DNA from: Microcystis novacekii Mn_MB_F_20050700_S1
Lineage (GTDB): Bacteria > Cyanobacteriota > Cyanobacteriia > Cyanobacteriales > Microcystaceae
DNA length: 36,420 nucleotides
Assembly: GCA_007096045.1 (NCBI GenBank)
Contig: SFAU01000095.1
Coordinates: forward strand, 1 to 36,420
Direction of reading: 5' to 3'
Within the stretch, counting starts at the first letter, position 1. Each line of letters begins with the position of its first letter. The position numbers and the translations under genes were made by a program. The notes beneath the pieces are model-generated. The model made no database searches. It saw only the letters and a list, made by a program, of their open reading frames with translations, and was not told the DNA's origin. Positions 11,301-19,276 of the stretch are shown piece by piece.

Positions 11301-11694
11301 GCATCAATGGAGCTTCAGACAATTGTAGTGATTTTTGCCGATCAATTTCCCAAAAAGCCGGTAATTCCTGTTCTTGTTGTTGTGCGGTTAAATGTTGCCA
11401 ATCATAAGTAGCGACTCTCACAGTTACTTGTCGATACACTACTTGTACAGGTTGGCTCAATGATTCCCAAATAAAAGCTGTACGGAAAACCACATACTTT
11501 TCTACTAATCTTTGCCAAGCTTGCTCGAATATTGTTGTATCGACATTGCCCTTTAAATTACAACTAAATTGGACGAAATATACATCTGCATCTGGCTCAT
11601 ACAAGCTATGAAACAACATCCCCTGTTGCATCGGCGATAGGGGATAAATATCGGCTACATTTTGTCTATTTGTGTTATTCATCTGGGAGTTCAT
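8365..11694 (-). CDS. mcnB: Cyanopeptolin-type NRPS, module 2, threonine-activating (C-A-PCP)
   Basis: A single elongation module of 1109 residues. It has a condensation domain (opening DIYPLSPMQQGMLFHSL, active site SHHLLLDGWS), an adenylation domain (A3 YTSGSTGKPKG) and a carrier protein with the phosphopantetheine serine at about 1052 (DNFFELGGHS). The GrsA-aligned code is D-F-W-N-I-G-M-V-H, the canonical L-threonine code. In cyanopeptolins this Thr supplies the hydroxyl that closes the ester ring, so the assignment fits the cluster. The start lies 2 bases beyond the mcnA stop and the end overlaps the mcnC start, so the three genes form one tight operon. Two in-frame repeat insertions interrupt the A domain, one between VEESL and LRLVIFGGEAL and one before LYKTGDL. 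Both fall in loops and leave the core motifs intact. Confidence 0.9.
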   Translation of the reverse strand: MNSQMNNTNRQNVADIYPLSPMQQGMLFHSLYEPDADVYFVQFSCNLKGNVDTTIFEQAWQRLVEKYVVFRTAFIWESLSQPVQVVYRQVTVRVATYDWQHLTAQQQEQELPAFWEIDRQKSLQLSEAPLMRLHLIKLDKNNYQFVWSSHHLLLDGWSVSLVIKDFLKIYQEISQNQVIADQPVVSYRQYIAWLQQQEQKPAEEFWRQKLEGFTAPTPLVIEKLLSSKNSNVYKKQQIQFSDSTTATLQSFVRKNRLTLNNLVQATWGLLLSRYSQETDIVFGATVSGRETSIAGIEAMVGLFINTLPMRIKVKPDTSALTLLKDLQAQLVDSNQYSYSSLAEIQTWSEITRGASLFDSIVVFENYPVDATAVLGNDSFCLENIQVSQQTNYPLTLIVLPGEQLLVRISYDSNRFDDGAITRLLGHFQTLLEGIIVNPEAQVSQLPLLTEFEKNKLLIDRHDPQSDYPVTKCLHQLFEEQVKRTPEALAVVYSEQELTYNELNCRANQLAHYLQSLGVKPDTLVGICLERSLEMIVGLLGILKAGGAYLPLDPEYPIERLSFMLEDAQLSVLLTQQKLKETLPQHQASIICLDTDWEKIAENSHSNLENTVTPDNLAYVIYTSGSTGKPKGVLVNHFNVVRLFAATDAWYNFNSQDVWSLFHSYAFDFSVWEMWGALLYGGRLVVVPYLVTRSPEAFYELLCQEKVTILNQTPTAFRQLIQVEESLKGSFPPLSRGVRGDHSSTTDNDLSLRLVIFGGEALEINSLQPWFQRHGDQCPQLVNMYGITETTVHVTYRPLSITDLDSTASVIGRPIPDLQVYLLDQYLQLVPVGVPGEMYVGGAGVTKGYLNRPELTTERFISSPFEKDEVIPPTPLNKGGNEPSKLYKTGDLARYLPKGELEYLGRIDNQVKIRGFRIELGEIEALLASHPQIWETVVIVRDDTTGDKRLVAYIVPQSEKTITINEIRQFLKAKLPGYMIPNAFVILDALPLTANGKIDRRALPPPESSSETSDKYVAPRNPIEDILVTIWSEALKVEKVGINDNFFELGGHSLLATKLVAQIRDHLKVELPLRQLFNSATLAELAQGIEQLKQQKSDTIVPTILPRKRK
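9048..9102. repeat. Palindromic repeat inserted in frame in mcnB (before A7)
   Basis: Nearly identical to the copy at 5797-5850, including flanking bases (ttttgacgg before, atcacttcatccttctcaaa after). It adds DEVIPPTPLNKGG ahead of LYKTGDL. The shared flanks show that the two A domains exchanged this segment by duplication or gene conversion rather than by two independent insertions. Confidence 0.8.
9472..9512. repeat. Same palindromic repeat in the opposite orientation, in frame in mcnB
   Basis: The plus strand reads gatcccccctaacccccctt followed by gataagggggg. The copies at 5797 and 9048 read gatccccccaacccccc on the minus strand, so this copy is inverted relative to them. In the gene it encodes FPPLSRGVRGDHS within a loop before the LRLVIFGGEAL strand, adding about 20 residues. 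Confidence 0.75.
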
Positions 11695-11696
11695 CG

Positions 11697-14600
11697 TTAC
11701 AGTTGAGCTAATATTTGTTCTAGTTCTATTTGGTCGATTTCTAATAAGGGGAAATCTTGGGCGGTGTAATCTCGATTATCCGCTTCAGACGGCGGAGGAT
11801 TCACTATTTCTGGTTCTGTTTGTGACTGGGTGACTCTTGTTACTACTGTGGCTAATTCGGCGATATTTTGATGGGTAAATAATTGCTTGGGGGTTAACTC
11901 TAATCCTGCTTTTCTGGCTCTGGTAATGATTTGAATAGTTAGGATGGAATCGCCCCCCAGTTCAAAGAAGTTATCATAGATACCTACTAGCTCTACTCGC
12001 AAAACTTGTGACCAGATTTTAGCTAATATTTCTTCTTCTAGGTTACGAGGAGCGACAAAATTCAATTCTATCTCCCCACGCAAGTTGGGTTCAGGTAAAG
12101 CACGATGGTCTAATTTGCCATTGGGAGTTAAAGGTAGGGCATCTAAGGTAACAAAAGCACTAGGAATCATGTAATCTGGGAGCCTAGCTTTGAGAAATTG
12201 CCGCAGTTCACTTGTGCTTGGGGTGACATTTTTGGGCGGGACAATATAAGCAACTAGGCGTTTTATTCCTGGACTATCTTCACGAGCGGTGACACAAGTT
12301 GTTTCTACATAATTATGCTGACTCAGAACCGCTTCAATTTCTCCTAATTCAATGCGAAAACCTCGTATTTTAACTTGGTTATCAATGCGTCCTAAGTATT
12401 CAATATTGCCATCGGGTAAATAACGAGCTAAATCTCCTGTTTTATATAATCTGCTTTCTGTTGTTTGATGGAAGGGATGAGGGATAAATTTCTCGGATGT
12501 TAACTCTGGATGATTTAGATAACCCCGTGCTAAAGATGCACCGCCAATATAAAGTTCTCCTTGTACACCAATTGGTACTGGTTGAAGATTTTGGTCTAGG
12601 AGATAAATTTGTGTGTTCCCTAAGGGACGACCGAGAGGAACATTTTGTGTAGAGGAATCTCTCTGATGTTGAGATATTGATTGAGAGTCCACTGCAAAGG
12701 TCAGCACACCAACAGTAGCTTCTGTCGGACCGTAATGGTTGAATATTTTGCATTGTGGGGCATGAATTATTACTTTCTCTACTAAATTCCAAGTGGTAGT
12801 TTCACCACCTAAAATTAATTTTTGCCAGGGTAATCTTGTTTCCAGTTGAGCCGCAGATAATAAAGCCGCCAAGTGAGAAGGAACGATTTTCAGATAATCA
12901 AAGGGATGTTGTTGGCAATATTCTAAAAAGGCATTTGAATCAGTTGTTCTAGCCTCTGATAATAGGTGCAGACATCCACCATTAATTAAACTAGGAAAAA
13001 TCACTGTATTTCCTAAATCAGCCGCAAATGTGGAGACTAAAGCAAATTGTCCCCCCGGTTTCGACAAGCATTTTTCCTGAATGCCATTGAGATAGTTGAG
13101 TAATTGCCTGTGTTCTATGGCGACACCTTTAGCTTTACCAGTTGAACCAGAAGTAAAAATTGTGTAAATTAAGTTTTTGGCAGTTGTTGTATTTTCTGGA
13201 TTCTCTTCTTCAAATTCAGCTATTTTCTGCCAGTCAGAGTCTAAATAAACTACAGGTAGGTGAGTGAATCTCGCCGCTAGTGAGGATTGGGTTAATAGAA
13301 CCTGTGCCTGACTTTCTCCTAGCATAAAATCTAGACGTTCTTGGGGATAAGCTGGCTCTAAAGGTACATAACCTCCACCTGCTTTCAAAATACCTAGCAG
13401 TCCTACCATCATTTCTAGGGAACGCTCGACACAAATTCCCACCAACACATCTGGTCCCACCCCCAAATTTTGCAGGTAATGAGCTAACTGGTTCGCTCTG
13501 GCATTCAACTCCCGATAATTCAATTGCTGGTCTTCAAACACGACCGCCACATTATCAGGAGTTCGTTCCACCTGTTCCTCAAATAATTGATGAATACACT
13601 TATCTAATGGATAGTCAGTCTGACTATTGTTCCACTCAAAAAGTAACTGCTGTTGCTCAACTTCTGTGAGCATTGATAATTGGGAAATGGGCTGCTGTGG
13701 GTTAAGCACAATAGAGTTGAGCAGTCTGACAAAATGCTTGGCCATACGCTCAATAGTAACAGCTTCAAATAAATCAGTATTGTATTGCCAACACGGCTCA
13801 ATCTCCCCTTTTGCTTCCCTTACCATTAAACTCAAATCCAAGTGTCCGCCTCTTTGTCCTAACAAATATGGCTCCATTGGTAACACTGATTTTTGCCAAT
13901 GCAAGGAATTATTTTTTGCTTCACACCAAGTTTGTGCTTGCCAGGCAAAACTGACTTGACATAAAGGCGAACGGCTAGTATCTCGTTGTGGCTGGAGTTT
14001 ATCTGCTAACAGAGAAAATGGGTAATCTTGATGCTTTTGTGCTTGTCTAACTATTTTGCCAACTTGAGCCAGAAGTTCTGTAAATGTGGCATTCTCCTGA
14101 ACAGAAATTCTTAAAACGGTCAGGTTGGAAAAGTAGCCAACAATCTCTTTAAATTCTTTAGCCGTCCGACCTCTCATCGGACTACCTATAAGAATATCTG
14201 TTTGATTAGTGTAGCGGTAAAGTTGCACATAAAATGCTGTGAGCAGAATCTGATAAAGGCTGGTGTTCGAGGTTAAAGCTAGATGCCCGAGTTTTTCGGT
14301 TAACTGTTCATCTAGCTTGGCAATGTATGAGGCTCCTTGATAAGTCTTTACTGGAGGGCGAGGTTTGTCGGGAAGCAGATGCAAAATTGGCAATTCGCCA
14401 GCTAATTGTTGTTGCCAATATTGCCACAGTTTTTCTCCCCTAGAACCAGATAGCATTTCTGACTGCCATTGGACAAAATTTGCATAAGTTTTATTTTCAT
14501 TCCAAGAATCTGGGGCTGTTTCTGTCTGCTGTTGACTAACTTGCTCCACTTCCTCGGGATATAAAGATTGAAATTCCCTCAGCAGTAAATCATAAGACCA

Positions 14601-15041
14601 CATATCACTAGCAATGTGGTGCATTGTTAGCAAGAGAATATGTTCTTCATCTGAACGAGTAAATAAATTTACCCGCAAAACTGAATCTTTTTCTAAGTTA
14701 AAAGGGGTGTCAGCTATAGCATAGATTTTCTCTCTCAATTGTTCTTCGCTCCACTCCCTAGCATCTGTTACCTCAACAATAAAATCCTCTTGTTGGTTAA
14801 CCTGCTGCACTGGTTTGCCTTCATGATTGGTATATGTGGTTCTCAGAATCTGGTGCTTTTCAATAATTTTTTGCCATACACTATTGACAACAGCAATCTC
14901 TAAATAAGAATAAATTTTTGCAGTAATAAATATGTTATAAGCAATGTTTTCTGGAGCAATCTGGTAGATTAACCACATTGCTTCTTGACCACGGGAAAGC
15001 CCAGATGAATTTGGGGAAATTGTTTCGATATTTCTACTCAT
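11697..15041 (-). CDS. mcnA: Cyanopeptolin-type NRPS, starter module, aspartate-activating (C-A-PCP)
   Basis: First gene of the synthetase operon, 1114 residues. The N-terminal condensation domain (active site MHHIASDMWS) on the first module suggests a starter C domain that acylates the first amino acid; cyanopeptolins carry short fatty acids on Asp. The A domain has A3 FTSGSTGKAKG. Aligned with a two-residue insertion before the anchor Asp (TFAADLGNT), the code reads D-L-T-K-I-G-H-V-G, the canonical L-aspartate code. The carrier protein has LGGDS with the active serine at about 1032; the GGDS form is more often seen before epimerisation domains, but none follows. The last 20 residues (LLEIDQIELEQILAQL) look like an acidic helical docking segment for the next synthetase. 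A promoter lies about 150 bases upstream. The symbol rests on module order and codes. Confidence 0.88.
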   Translation of the reverse strand: MSRNIETISPNSSGLSRGQEAMWLIYQIAPENIAYNIFITAKIYSYLEIAVVNSVWQKIIEKHQILRTTYTNHEGKPVQQVNQQEDFIVEVTDAREWSEEQLREKIYAIADTPFNLEKDSVLRVNLFTRSDEEHILLLTMHHIASDMWSYDLLLREFQSLYPEEVEQVSQQQTETAPDSWNENKTYANFVQWQSEMLSGSRGEKLWQYWQQQLAGELPILHLLPDKPRPPVKTYQGASYIAKLDEQLTEKLGHLALTSNTSLYQILLTAFYVQLYRYTNQTDILIGSPMRGRTAKEFKEIVGYFSNLTVLRISVQENATFTELLAQVGKIVRQAQKHQDYPFSLLADKLQPQRDTSRSPLCQVSFAWQAQTWCEAKNNSLHWQKSVLPMEPYLLGQRGGHLDLSLMVREAKGEIEPCWQYNTDLFEAVTIERMAKHFVRLLNSIVLNPQQPISQLSMLTEVEQQQLLFEWNNSQTDYPLDKCIHQLFEEQVERTPDNVAVVFEDQQLNYRELNARANQLAHYLQNLGVGPDVLVGICVERSLEMMVGLLGILKAGGGYVPLEPAYPQERLDFMLGESQAQVLLTQSSLAARFTHLPVVYLDSDWQKIAEFEEENPENTTTAKNLIYTIFTSGSTGKAKGVAIEHRQLLNYLNGIQEKCLSKPGGQFALVSTFAADLGNTVIFPSLINGGCLHLLSEARTTDSNAFLEYCQQHPFDYLKIVPSHLAALLSAAQLETRLPWQKLILGGETTTWNLVEKVIIHAPQCKIFNHYGPTEATVGVLTFAVDSQSISQHQRDSSTQNVPLGRPLGNTQIYLLDQNLQPVPIGVQGELYIGGASLARGYLNHPELTSEKFIPHPFHQTTESRLYKTGDLARYLPDGNIEYLGRIDNQVKIRGFRIELGEIEAVLSQHNYVETTCVTAREDSPGIKRLVAYIVPPKNVTPSTSELRQFLKARLPDYMIPSAFVTLDALPLTPNGKLDHRALPEPNLRGEIELNFVAPRNLEEEILAKIWSQVLRVELVGIYDNFFELGGDSILTIQIITRARKAGLELTPKQLFTHQNIAELATVVTRVTQSQTEPEIVNPPPSEADNRDYTAQDFPLLEIDQIELEQILAQL

Positions 15042-15098
15042 TTATGAATCGGCTTTGTCTTACTAAATAGCTTGGTCTAATTAAATGTAAGATGTAGT

Positions 15099-15115
15099 GC
15101 GGGCATATTGCCCGC
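15099..15115. repeat. Perfect 7-bp hairpin in the mcnA leader
   Basis: GCGGGCATATTGCCCGC forms a perfect 7-bp stem with a 3-base loop, inside the predicted untranslated leader of mcnA. No T-run follows, so it is unlikely to be a terminator. It may be an interspersed repeat or an RNA-stability element. Confidence 0.6.
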
Positions 15116-15192
15116 TAGGGCTATCTACGAAATAACCTACATTACCCCATCATGAAGGATGTGGATTAGCGGTTTCACGGAATTGCTCTGAC

Positions 15193-15221
15193 ATTGTACC
15201 TAATGAGCCTTTCTGTGTCAA
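15193..15221 (-). promoter_or_regulatory. Sigma70-type promoter of the mcnABC operon
   Basis: On the minus strand a perfect -35 TTGACA (15216-15221) is followed after exactly 17 bases by -10 TACAAT (15193-15198). Transcription would start near 15186, giving a leader of about 145 bases before the mcnA ATG at 15041. Confidence 0.75.
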
Positions 15222-15665
15222 CTCTTGAGGTTGATGCGTTTCATTTTTGAATTGGCGAGGTCATATGTGTCCTGCCATACTATCATGGAAAAGAAAAAAA
15301 AATTTGTCATGGTCAACGAAATTCGGTAATATGTGGTAGTCTGATCAGCACTCACTAGCTTTAGCTTCAAAACAATGGTTACTTGTAGTAAGATAACAAG
15401 GGTTAAAAAAGCAGTAGCAGGGGTGGCTGAGAAAGCCATCTCTTTATACTGACAGATAAAGCGACGGGAGTATGTTAGCACAACTCAAACACAATAACCT
15501 TAAAATTGTCGGGGGGCCTTAGATTTTCGCCAATTGCCTTCTACACAGGGGAGGGTTTCTCCTGAAACTAGAACCTAAAAGACAACCGCATGATCACCTC
15601 CGCCAATTCAACCAAAATCTAAAATCATTCCGGCAAAATTTCCACAACTCCAATATAAATGCTAT
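15222..15665. other. Divergent intergenic region between mcnA and the ABC transporter
   Basis: About 440 bases without a convincing gene. An 87-codon open frame on the minus strand here is of biased composition and overlaps the mcnA -35 box, so it is not called. No clear plus-strand promoter was found for the transporter beyond an AT-rich TATAAA-like stretch close to its ATG. Confidence 0.5.
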
Positions 15666-17735
15666 ATGTCCGCCAAAGTCCCTCAAGATCGATCGACGAC
15701 TAATCTTATCTCCGATGTCAATAAATTTTGGCACAGTGTCAAGCTGATTGCTGCTCCCTATTGGTATCCTACTGAATCGGGGGGAAGGACTTTTGCCGAT
15801 GTGATGAAAGCTTGGGCAATGCTCATCCTACTAATCGGGGCAATCCTAGGAGTTGTAGGCTTAAATGCCTTCAATAGCTTTGTTAGTAATTACTTAGTTG
15901 ATGTCATTCTTGAAAAAAATGATTTTGATAAATTTGTCAGAACTTTGGTAGTTTTTGCGGTTGGACTGCTCTTTGTCACCATTTTAGTTGGCTTGCTTAA
16001 ATTTCTCAGAAAAAGAATCGCCCTAGATTGGTATGCTTGGCTCAATGACTGGATTCTCTCAAAATATTTGCATAATCGCGCCTATTACAGAATTAATTTT
16101 AAATCCGATATCGACAACCCAGATCAGCGTTTATCCCAAGAAATTGAGCCGATTACCAGTAAAGCTCTCTCCTTTTTTGCAGTTTCCCTAGAAAATGTCC
16201 TAGATATGATCACTTTTTTAGTGATTCTTTGGTCAATTTCTTCCTCTGTTGCCATTATTTTAGTCATTTGGACAATTCTCGGTAACGTCATTGCTATCTA
16301 TTTTAACCAAGCCTTAAATAAAATTACTCAAGAAGAATTAGAACTTAAGGCTAACTACAATTATGCTCTAACTCATATTCGTAATCATGCGGAGTCGATC
16401 GCTTTCTTTGAGGGAGAAAATCAGGAATTAAATATTATTCAGCGGAGATTTAATAAACTCTTAAGCAGTGCTAAACGTAAAATTGATTGGGAGAGAGGCA
16501 CAGAAATTTTTCGTCGAGGCTATCAGGCGGCAATTCAAGTATTTACTTTTGTCATTTTGGGTCCTTTGTATATCAATAGTGAGGGCATTAGTTTCGGACA
16601 GGTTGGGCAAGCCTGTTTAGCGGCTAATTTGTTTGCTACGGCACTGGCGGAATTAATTAGTGAATTTGGCACTTCGGCACAATTTAGCAGTTATGTTGAA
16701 CGTCTATCGCAATTTTCCCAAGCCTTAGAAGAAGTCATTAAACACCCGGAAAATTTAAGCACGATTAAAACCATCGAAGAAACCCAATTTTCCTTTGAAG
16801 ATGTCACCTTGCAAACCCCCGATTATGAACAGGTAATTGTCGAAAACCTCTCCCTTTCTGTTCAGCCTGGACAAGGTTTATTAATTGTCGGTCCGAGTGG
16901 TCGGGGTAAAAGTTCTTTGCTACGCGCAATTGCCGGTTTATGGAATGCCGGAACCGGCCGATTAGTGCGTCCCCCCCTAGAAGAAGTATTATTTCTGCCC
17001 CAACGTCCCTATATAATATTAGGAACCTTGCGAGAACAGTTACTTTATCCCAATCGCAATCAAGAAACCAATGAGATAAAACTAAGGGAAGTTTTGCAAG
17101 AAGTCAATCTCCAAAATTTACTAAATCGAGTCAATAGCTTTGATACAGAAGAGCCTTGGGAAAACATTTTGTCCCTAGGAGAACAACAACGTTTAGCTTT
17201 TGCTAGGGTATTAATTACCCGTCCCAGTTTTACTATCCTGGATGAAGCCACAAGTGCTTTGGACTTAAACAATGAGGAAAATTTATATCGGCAATTGCAG
17301 AAAACTCACACAACTTTTATTAGTGTCGGACACCGGGAAAGTCTCTTTAAATATCATCAATGGGTTTTAGAACTCTCTAGTAATTCCCATTGGCAACTGC
17401 TGACAGTGGAGGAATATCGCCGACAAAAAGCCAAAGAAATTATTAATATTTCTGTCGATAATTCTCAAGCTAGGCTCGAAGATTTACCGAATCAGGAAAC
17501 CGAGGTCAATCCTAAAATCAATCCTGCCGGGGAACCACCCCCCGAATCGCCAACGACAACAATCTTAACAGAACCCCTAGAAGGACTTTCCCATGCACAA
17601 ATGAAGGAATTAAGCGACTATTCTCTCAGTAGCATTAGAAGCAAAGCCAGTCAGGGAAAATCAATTACGGGGAAAGATGGACTGACCTATCGCTATGACA
17701 AAGACCCTAAAATCTTAAAATGGCTAAGAGTTTAG
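15666..17735 (+). CDS. SbmA/BacA-like ABC transporter, fused permease and ATPase
   Basis: A 689-residue half-transporter with a membrane domain followed by an ATP-binding domain, of the SbmA/BacA (ABC_membrane_2) type, a group known to move peptides or cobalamin-like compounds across the inner membrane. Hydrophobic segments lie in the first 310 residues (for example AMLILLIGAILGVVGLNAF). The family-like motif NPDQRLSQEIEPIT follows the second membrane segment. The Walker A motif is GPSGRGKS (409-416). The signature is LSLGEQQR near 502 instead of LSGGQ, and Walker B is TILDEATS near 524. The last 60 residues form an extra tail ending DYSLSSIRSKASQGKSITG and YDKDPKILKWLR, shared with the paralogue at 23741-25804. 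It is divergent from mcnA and followed 61 bases later by a HEXXH protein, probably in one operon. Substrate and direction cannot be read from sequence. Confidence 0.85.
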   Translation: MSAKVPQDRSTTNLISDVNKFWHSVKLIAAPYWYPTESGGRTFADVMKAWAMLILLIGAILGVVGLNAFNSFVSNYLVDVILEKNDFDKFVRTLVVFAVGLLFVTILVGLLKFLRKRIALDWYAWLNDWILSKYLHNRAYYRINFKSDIDNPDQRLSQEIEPITSKALSFFAVSLENVLDMITFLVILWSISSSVAIILVIWTILGNVIAIYFNQALNKITQEELELKANYNYALTHIRNHAESIAFFEGENQELNIIQRRFNKLLSSAKRKIDWERGTEIFRRGYQAAIQVFTFVILGPLYINSEGISFGQVGQACLAANLFATALAELISEFGTSAQFSSYVERLSQFSQALEEVIKHPENLSTIKTIEETQFSFEDVTLQTPDYEQVIVENLSLSVQPGQGLLIVGPSGRGKSSLLRAIAGLWNAGTGRLVRPPLEEVLFLPQRPYIILGTLREQLLYPNRNQETNEIKLREVLQEVNLQNLLNRVNSFDTEEPWENILSLGEQQRLAFARVLITRPSFTILDEATSALDLNNEENLYRQLQKTHTTFISVGHRESLFKYHQWVLELSSNSHWQLLTVEEYRRQKAKEIINISVDNSQARLEDLPNQETEVNPKINPAGEPPPESPTTTILTEPLEGLSHAQMKELSDYSLSSIRSKASQGKSITGKDGLTYRYDKDPKILKWLRV

Positions 17736-17796
17736 CCGATGAGAGACGGGTCAAAAAACAACTTTAAACCATTACACCAACTTAGCTACCCAAAAA

Positions 17797-18966
17797 ATGA
17801 ATCAAACTCTGGTCAATCAACAACAGTTCTTCCAAGAAATCGTCCAAGATATTGAGGAAAATAAAATTGCAATTGCGGCGAAAAAACTGCGTCAACAGGA
17901 AGCAGATAGCTGTGAAATTCCGGCTCAGTGGCTCTGGAAAACAGCAGAGGCTTTAGAAACCAACGACTGGAGCATTTTATCAGAAGATTTCATTAATTTG
18001 AATTTTATCGGTAAAAATGGTTATTTTCTGATGATTGCTCCCTATCGCATCAATCGTCAAGGAGAAAGACAACTCACGTTGAGTGCGATTTACGGAAAAA
18101 TTCACCAAAATAGTCAACCTTCTATTGAACAACTAGAAAGCTTAACTCGTGAAAAATTTGGCAGTCTAAGACAACCGATTCCCAGAAATTTGTCCTTTAC
18201 TGAAATTGCTAGTTGTGGCACGGTTAAAGGTGAAAAGGGGGAAGCTTTTATCGTTCCCCATAGGTGGACTTTTCCCAATAGTGTTCAGGGGCCAGCTTTA
18301 AATAATGCCAGTGAGCAAAAAAGACGCTTTTCTGGTTCTAGCTACGAATGTATCCGAAAAATTTTTGAGCCAGAAACGGCCGATTTACTATTAGAACCCC
18401 TAGAGGATCAAATTAATGGTGAACGCTATCGTCATCTCGATACCCAATTCCATGAAGCGGGTCATGCTACTGGGTTAGGATTTGACTTGAAACTCAAAAA
18501 TAAACTGTTTCAAAACTATACCTATGCCGGAGTCGAGGAGTGGCGCTCAGATAGTTTAGGCTTTGAATTTGCCGATTGTGCTTTACCAGCCGAAGAAGCG
18601 GGAAAATTAGTCGCTGTTAATTTCTGTATTCGCTTTGGTTTAGATGCTCACCGTTTAGGGGGTTTAGAAAAAGATGTGGATGTTCACGCTAGTTTGATTA
18701 GTTTGGAATATCTCTTGCAAAATGATGCTATTTATCTCACCAAAAATGGTCAATTGGCCTTGCGGAATATCAGTTATCCAGGCTTACTAAAAGCGGTGGA
18801 AATGCACCGAACACAAGCTTTGTCTCTAACGCGAAGGGAGTTGAATCTAAATAGTCCAACGGGTCTTTTTGCTCTGTATAAAGTGGAGATTCATCCCGCA
18901 ACCCAATTAATTTTTCAGGGACTAATTGTAGAGCGATGCCGCGGAATTTGGTCAGAGTTACAATAA
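17797..18966 (+). CDS. Putative zinc metallopeptidase with HEAGH motif, family unknown
   Basis: A soluble protein of 389 residues with no signal peptide or membrane segment. The sequence FHEAGHATG gives a HEXXH zinc site (His219, Glu220, His223). About 25 residues later VEEWRSD (Glu247/Glu248) provides a candidate third ligand, the gluzincin arrangement. The pairing of HExxH...G with EE-x-R-[S/A]-[D/E] recalls dipeptidyl peptidase III (M49: HELLGH and EECRAE), but the spacing and the rest of the chain differ, so this is only a resemblance. A 61-base gap from the SbmA-like transporter and the same orientation suggest co-expression, perhaps to cut or mature a transported peptide. I do not recognise the N-terminal 200 residues. 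Loss of function would be suggested if the metal ligands were not conserved in homologues. Confidence 0.65.
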   Translation: MNQTLVNQQQFFQEIVQDIEENKIAIAAKKLRQQEADSCEIPAQWLWKTAEALETNDWSILSEDFINLNFIGKNGYFLMIAPYRINRQGERQLTLSAIYGKIHQNSQPSIEQLESLTREKFGSLRQPIPRNLSFTEIASCGTVKGEKGEAFIVPHRWTFPNSVQGPALNNASEQKRRFSGSSYECIRKIFEPETADLLLEPLEDQINGERYRHLDTQFHEAGHATGLGFDLKLKNKLFQNYTYAGVEEWRSDSLGFEFADCALPAEEAGKLVAVNFCIRFGLDAHRLGGLEKDVDVHASLISLEYLLQNDAIYLTKNGQLALRNISYPGLLKAVEMHRTQALSLTRRELNLNSPTGLFALYKVEIHPATQLIFQGLIVERCRGIWSELQ

Positions 18967-19113
18967 GTACCTAGGGTTTGCTGATAACCGGCCCGGGGAG
19001 GGATGTCAATCAGCCATCTGCATCCCACCAAAGCCTATTGATGGCCATGGGGATTGGGGTCAACTCCTCTGAGTTTCTGGCCACAGCAAGTGCCGGCCTG
19101 GGAATATTAGTCG
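18967..19113. other. Intergenic spacer, no gene seen
   Basis: GC-richer than its surroundings (ccggcccggggaggg; gtgccggcctggg). A weak GGATG/CATCC inverted repeat lies just downstream of the peptidase stop, with no T-run. No open frame or RNA gene was recognised. Confidence 0.4.
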
Positions 19114-19165
19114 TTGACTTCTACACATTTATTTATATATATATCGCTAGATAACTAAAATGTGT
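19114..19165 (+). promoter_or_regulatory. Promoter with overlapping inverted repeat, upstream of LamG-DUF2235 gene
   Basis: The -35 box TTGACT (19114-19119) is followed after 17-18 bases by an AT-only -10 (ATATAT/TATATA, 19137-19143). An inverted repeat with 8-bp arms ACACATTT (19123-19130) and AAATGTGT (19158-19165) covers the spacer and the start region, where a repressor could block transcription. The leader to the ATG at 19277 would be about 125 bases. Confidence 0.5.
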
Positions 19166-19276
19166 TAAACTAGGGGGTAGCATTCTGGGAAATCACGACA
19201 GATAGATCAGTCTCTTATTAGTCAGAATCCCTGAACCCCTGATTACCTCTTTCTCCCCTGGGCGATTACAAAACCA

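Noticed and set aside
11697-15041. Loss of the anchor Asp235 in the mcnA adenylation domain (hydroxy- or keto-acid substrate)
   Set aside because: It comes from a gap-free alignment. Allowing a two-residue insertion before the Asp restores D235 and the full canonical Asp code.
15218-15481. 87-codon minus-strand open frame between mcnA and the transporter
   Set aside because: It has an F/T/L-rich low-complexity composition, no ribosome site and no family likeness, and it overlaps the mcnA -35 box.
15666-17735. The SbmA-like transporter as the cyanopeptolin exporter McnF
   Set aside because: It is divergent from mcnA at the wrong end of the cluster, and a similar paralogue occurs 8 kb away with no NRPS link. 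A role in export cannot be excluded but is not supported.
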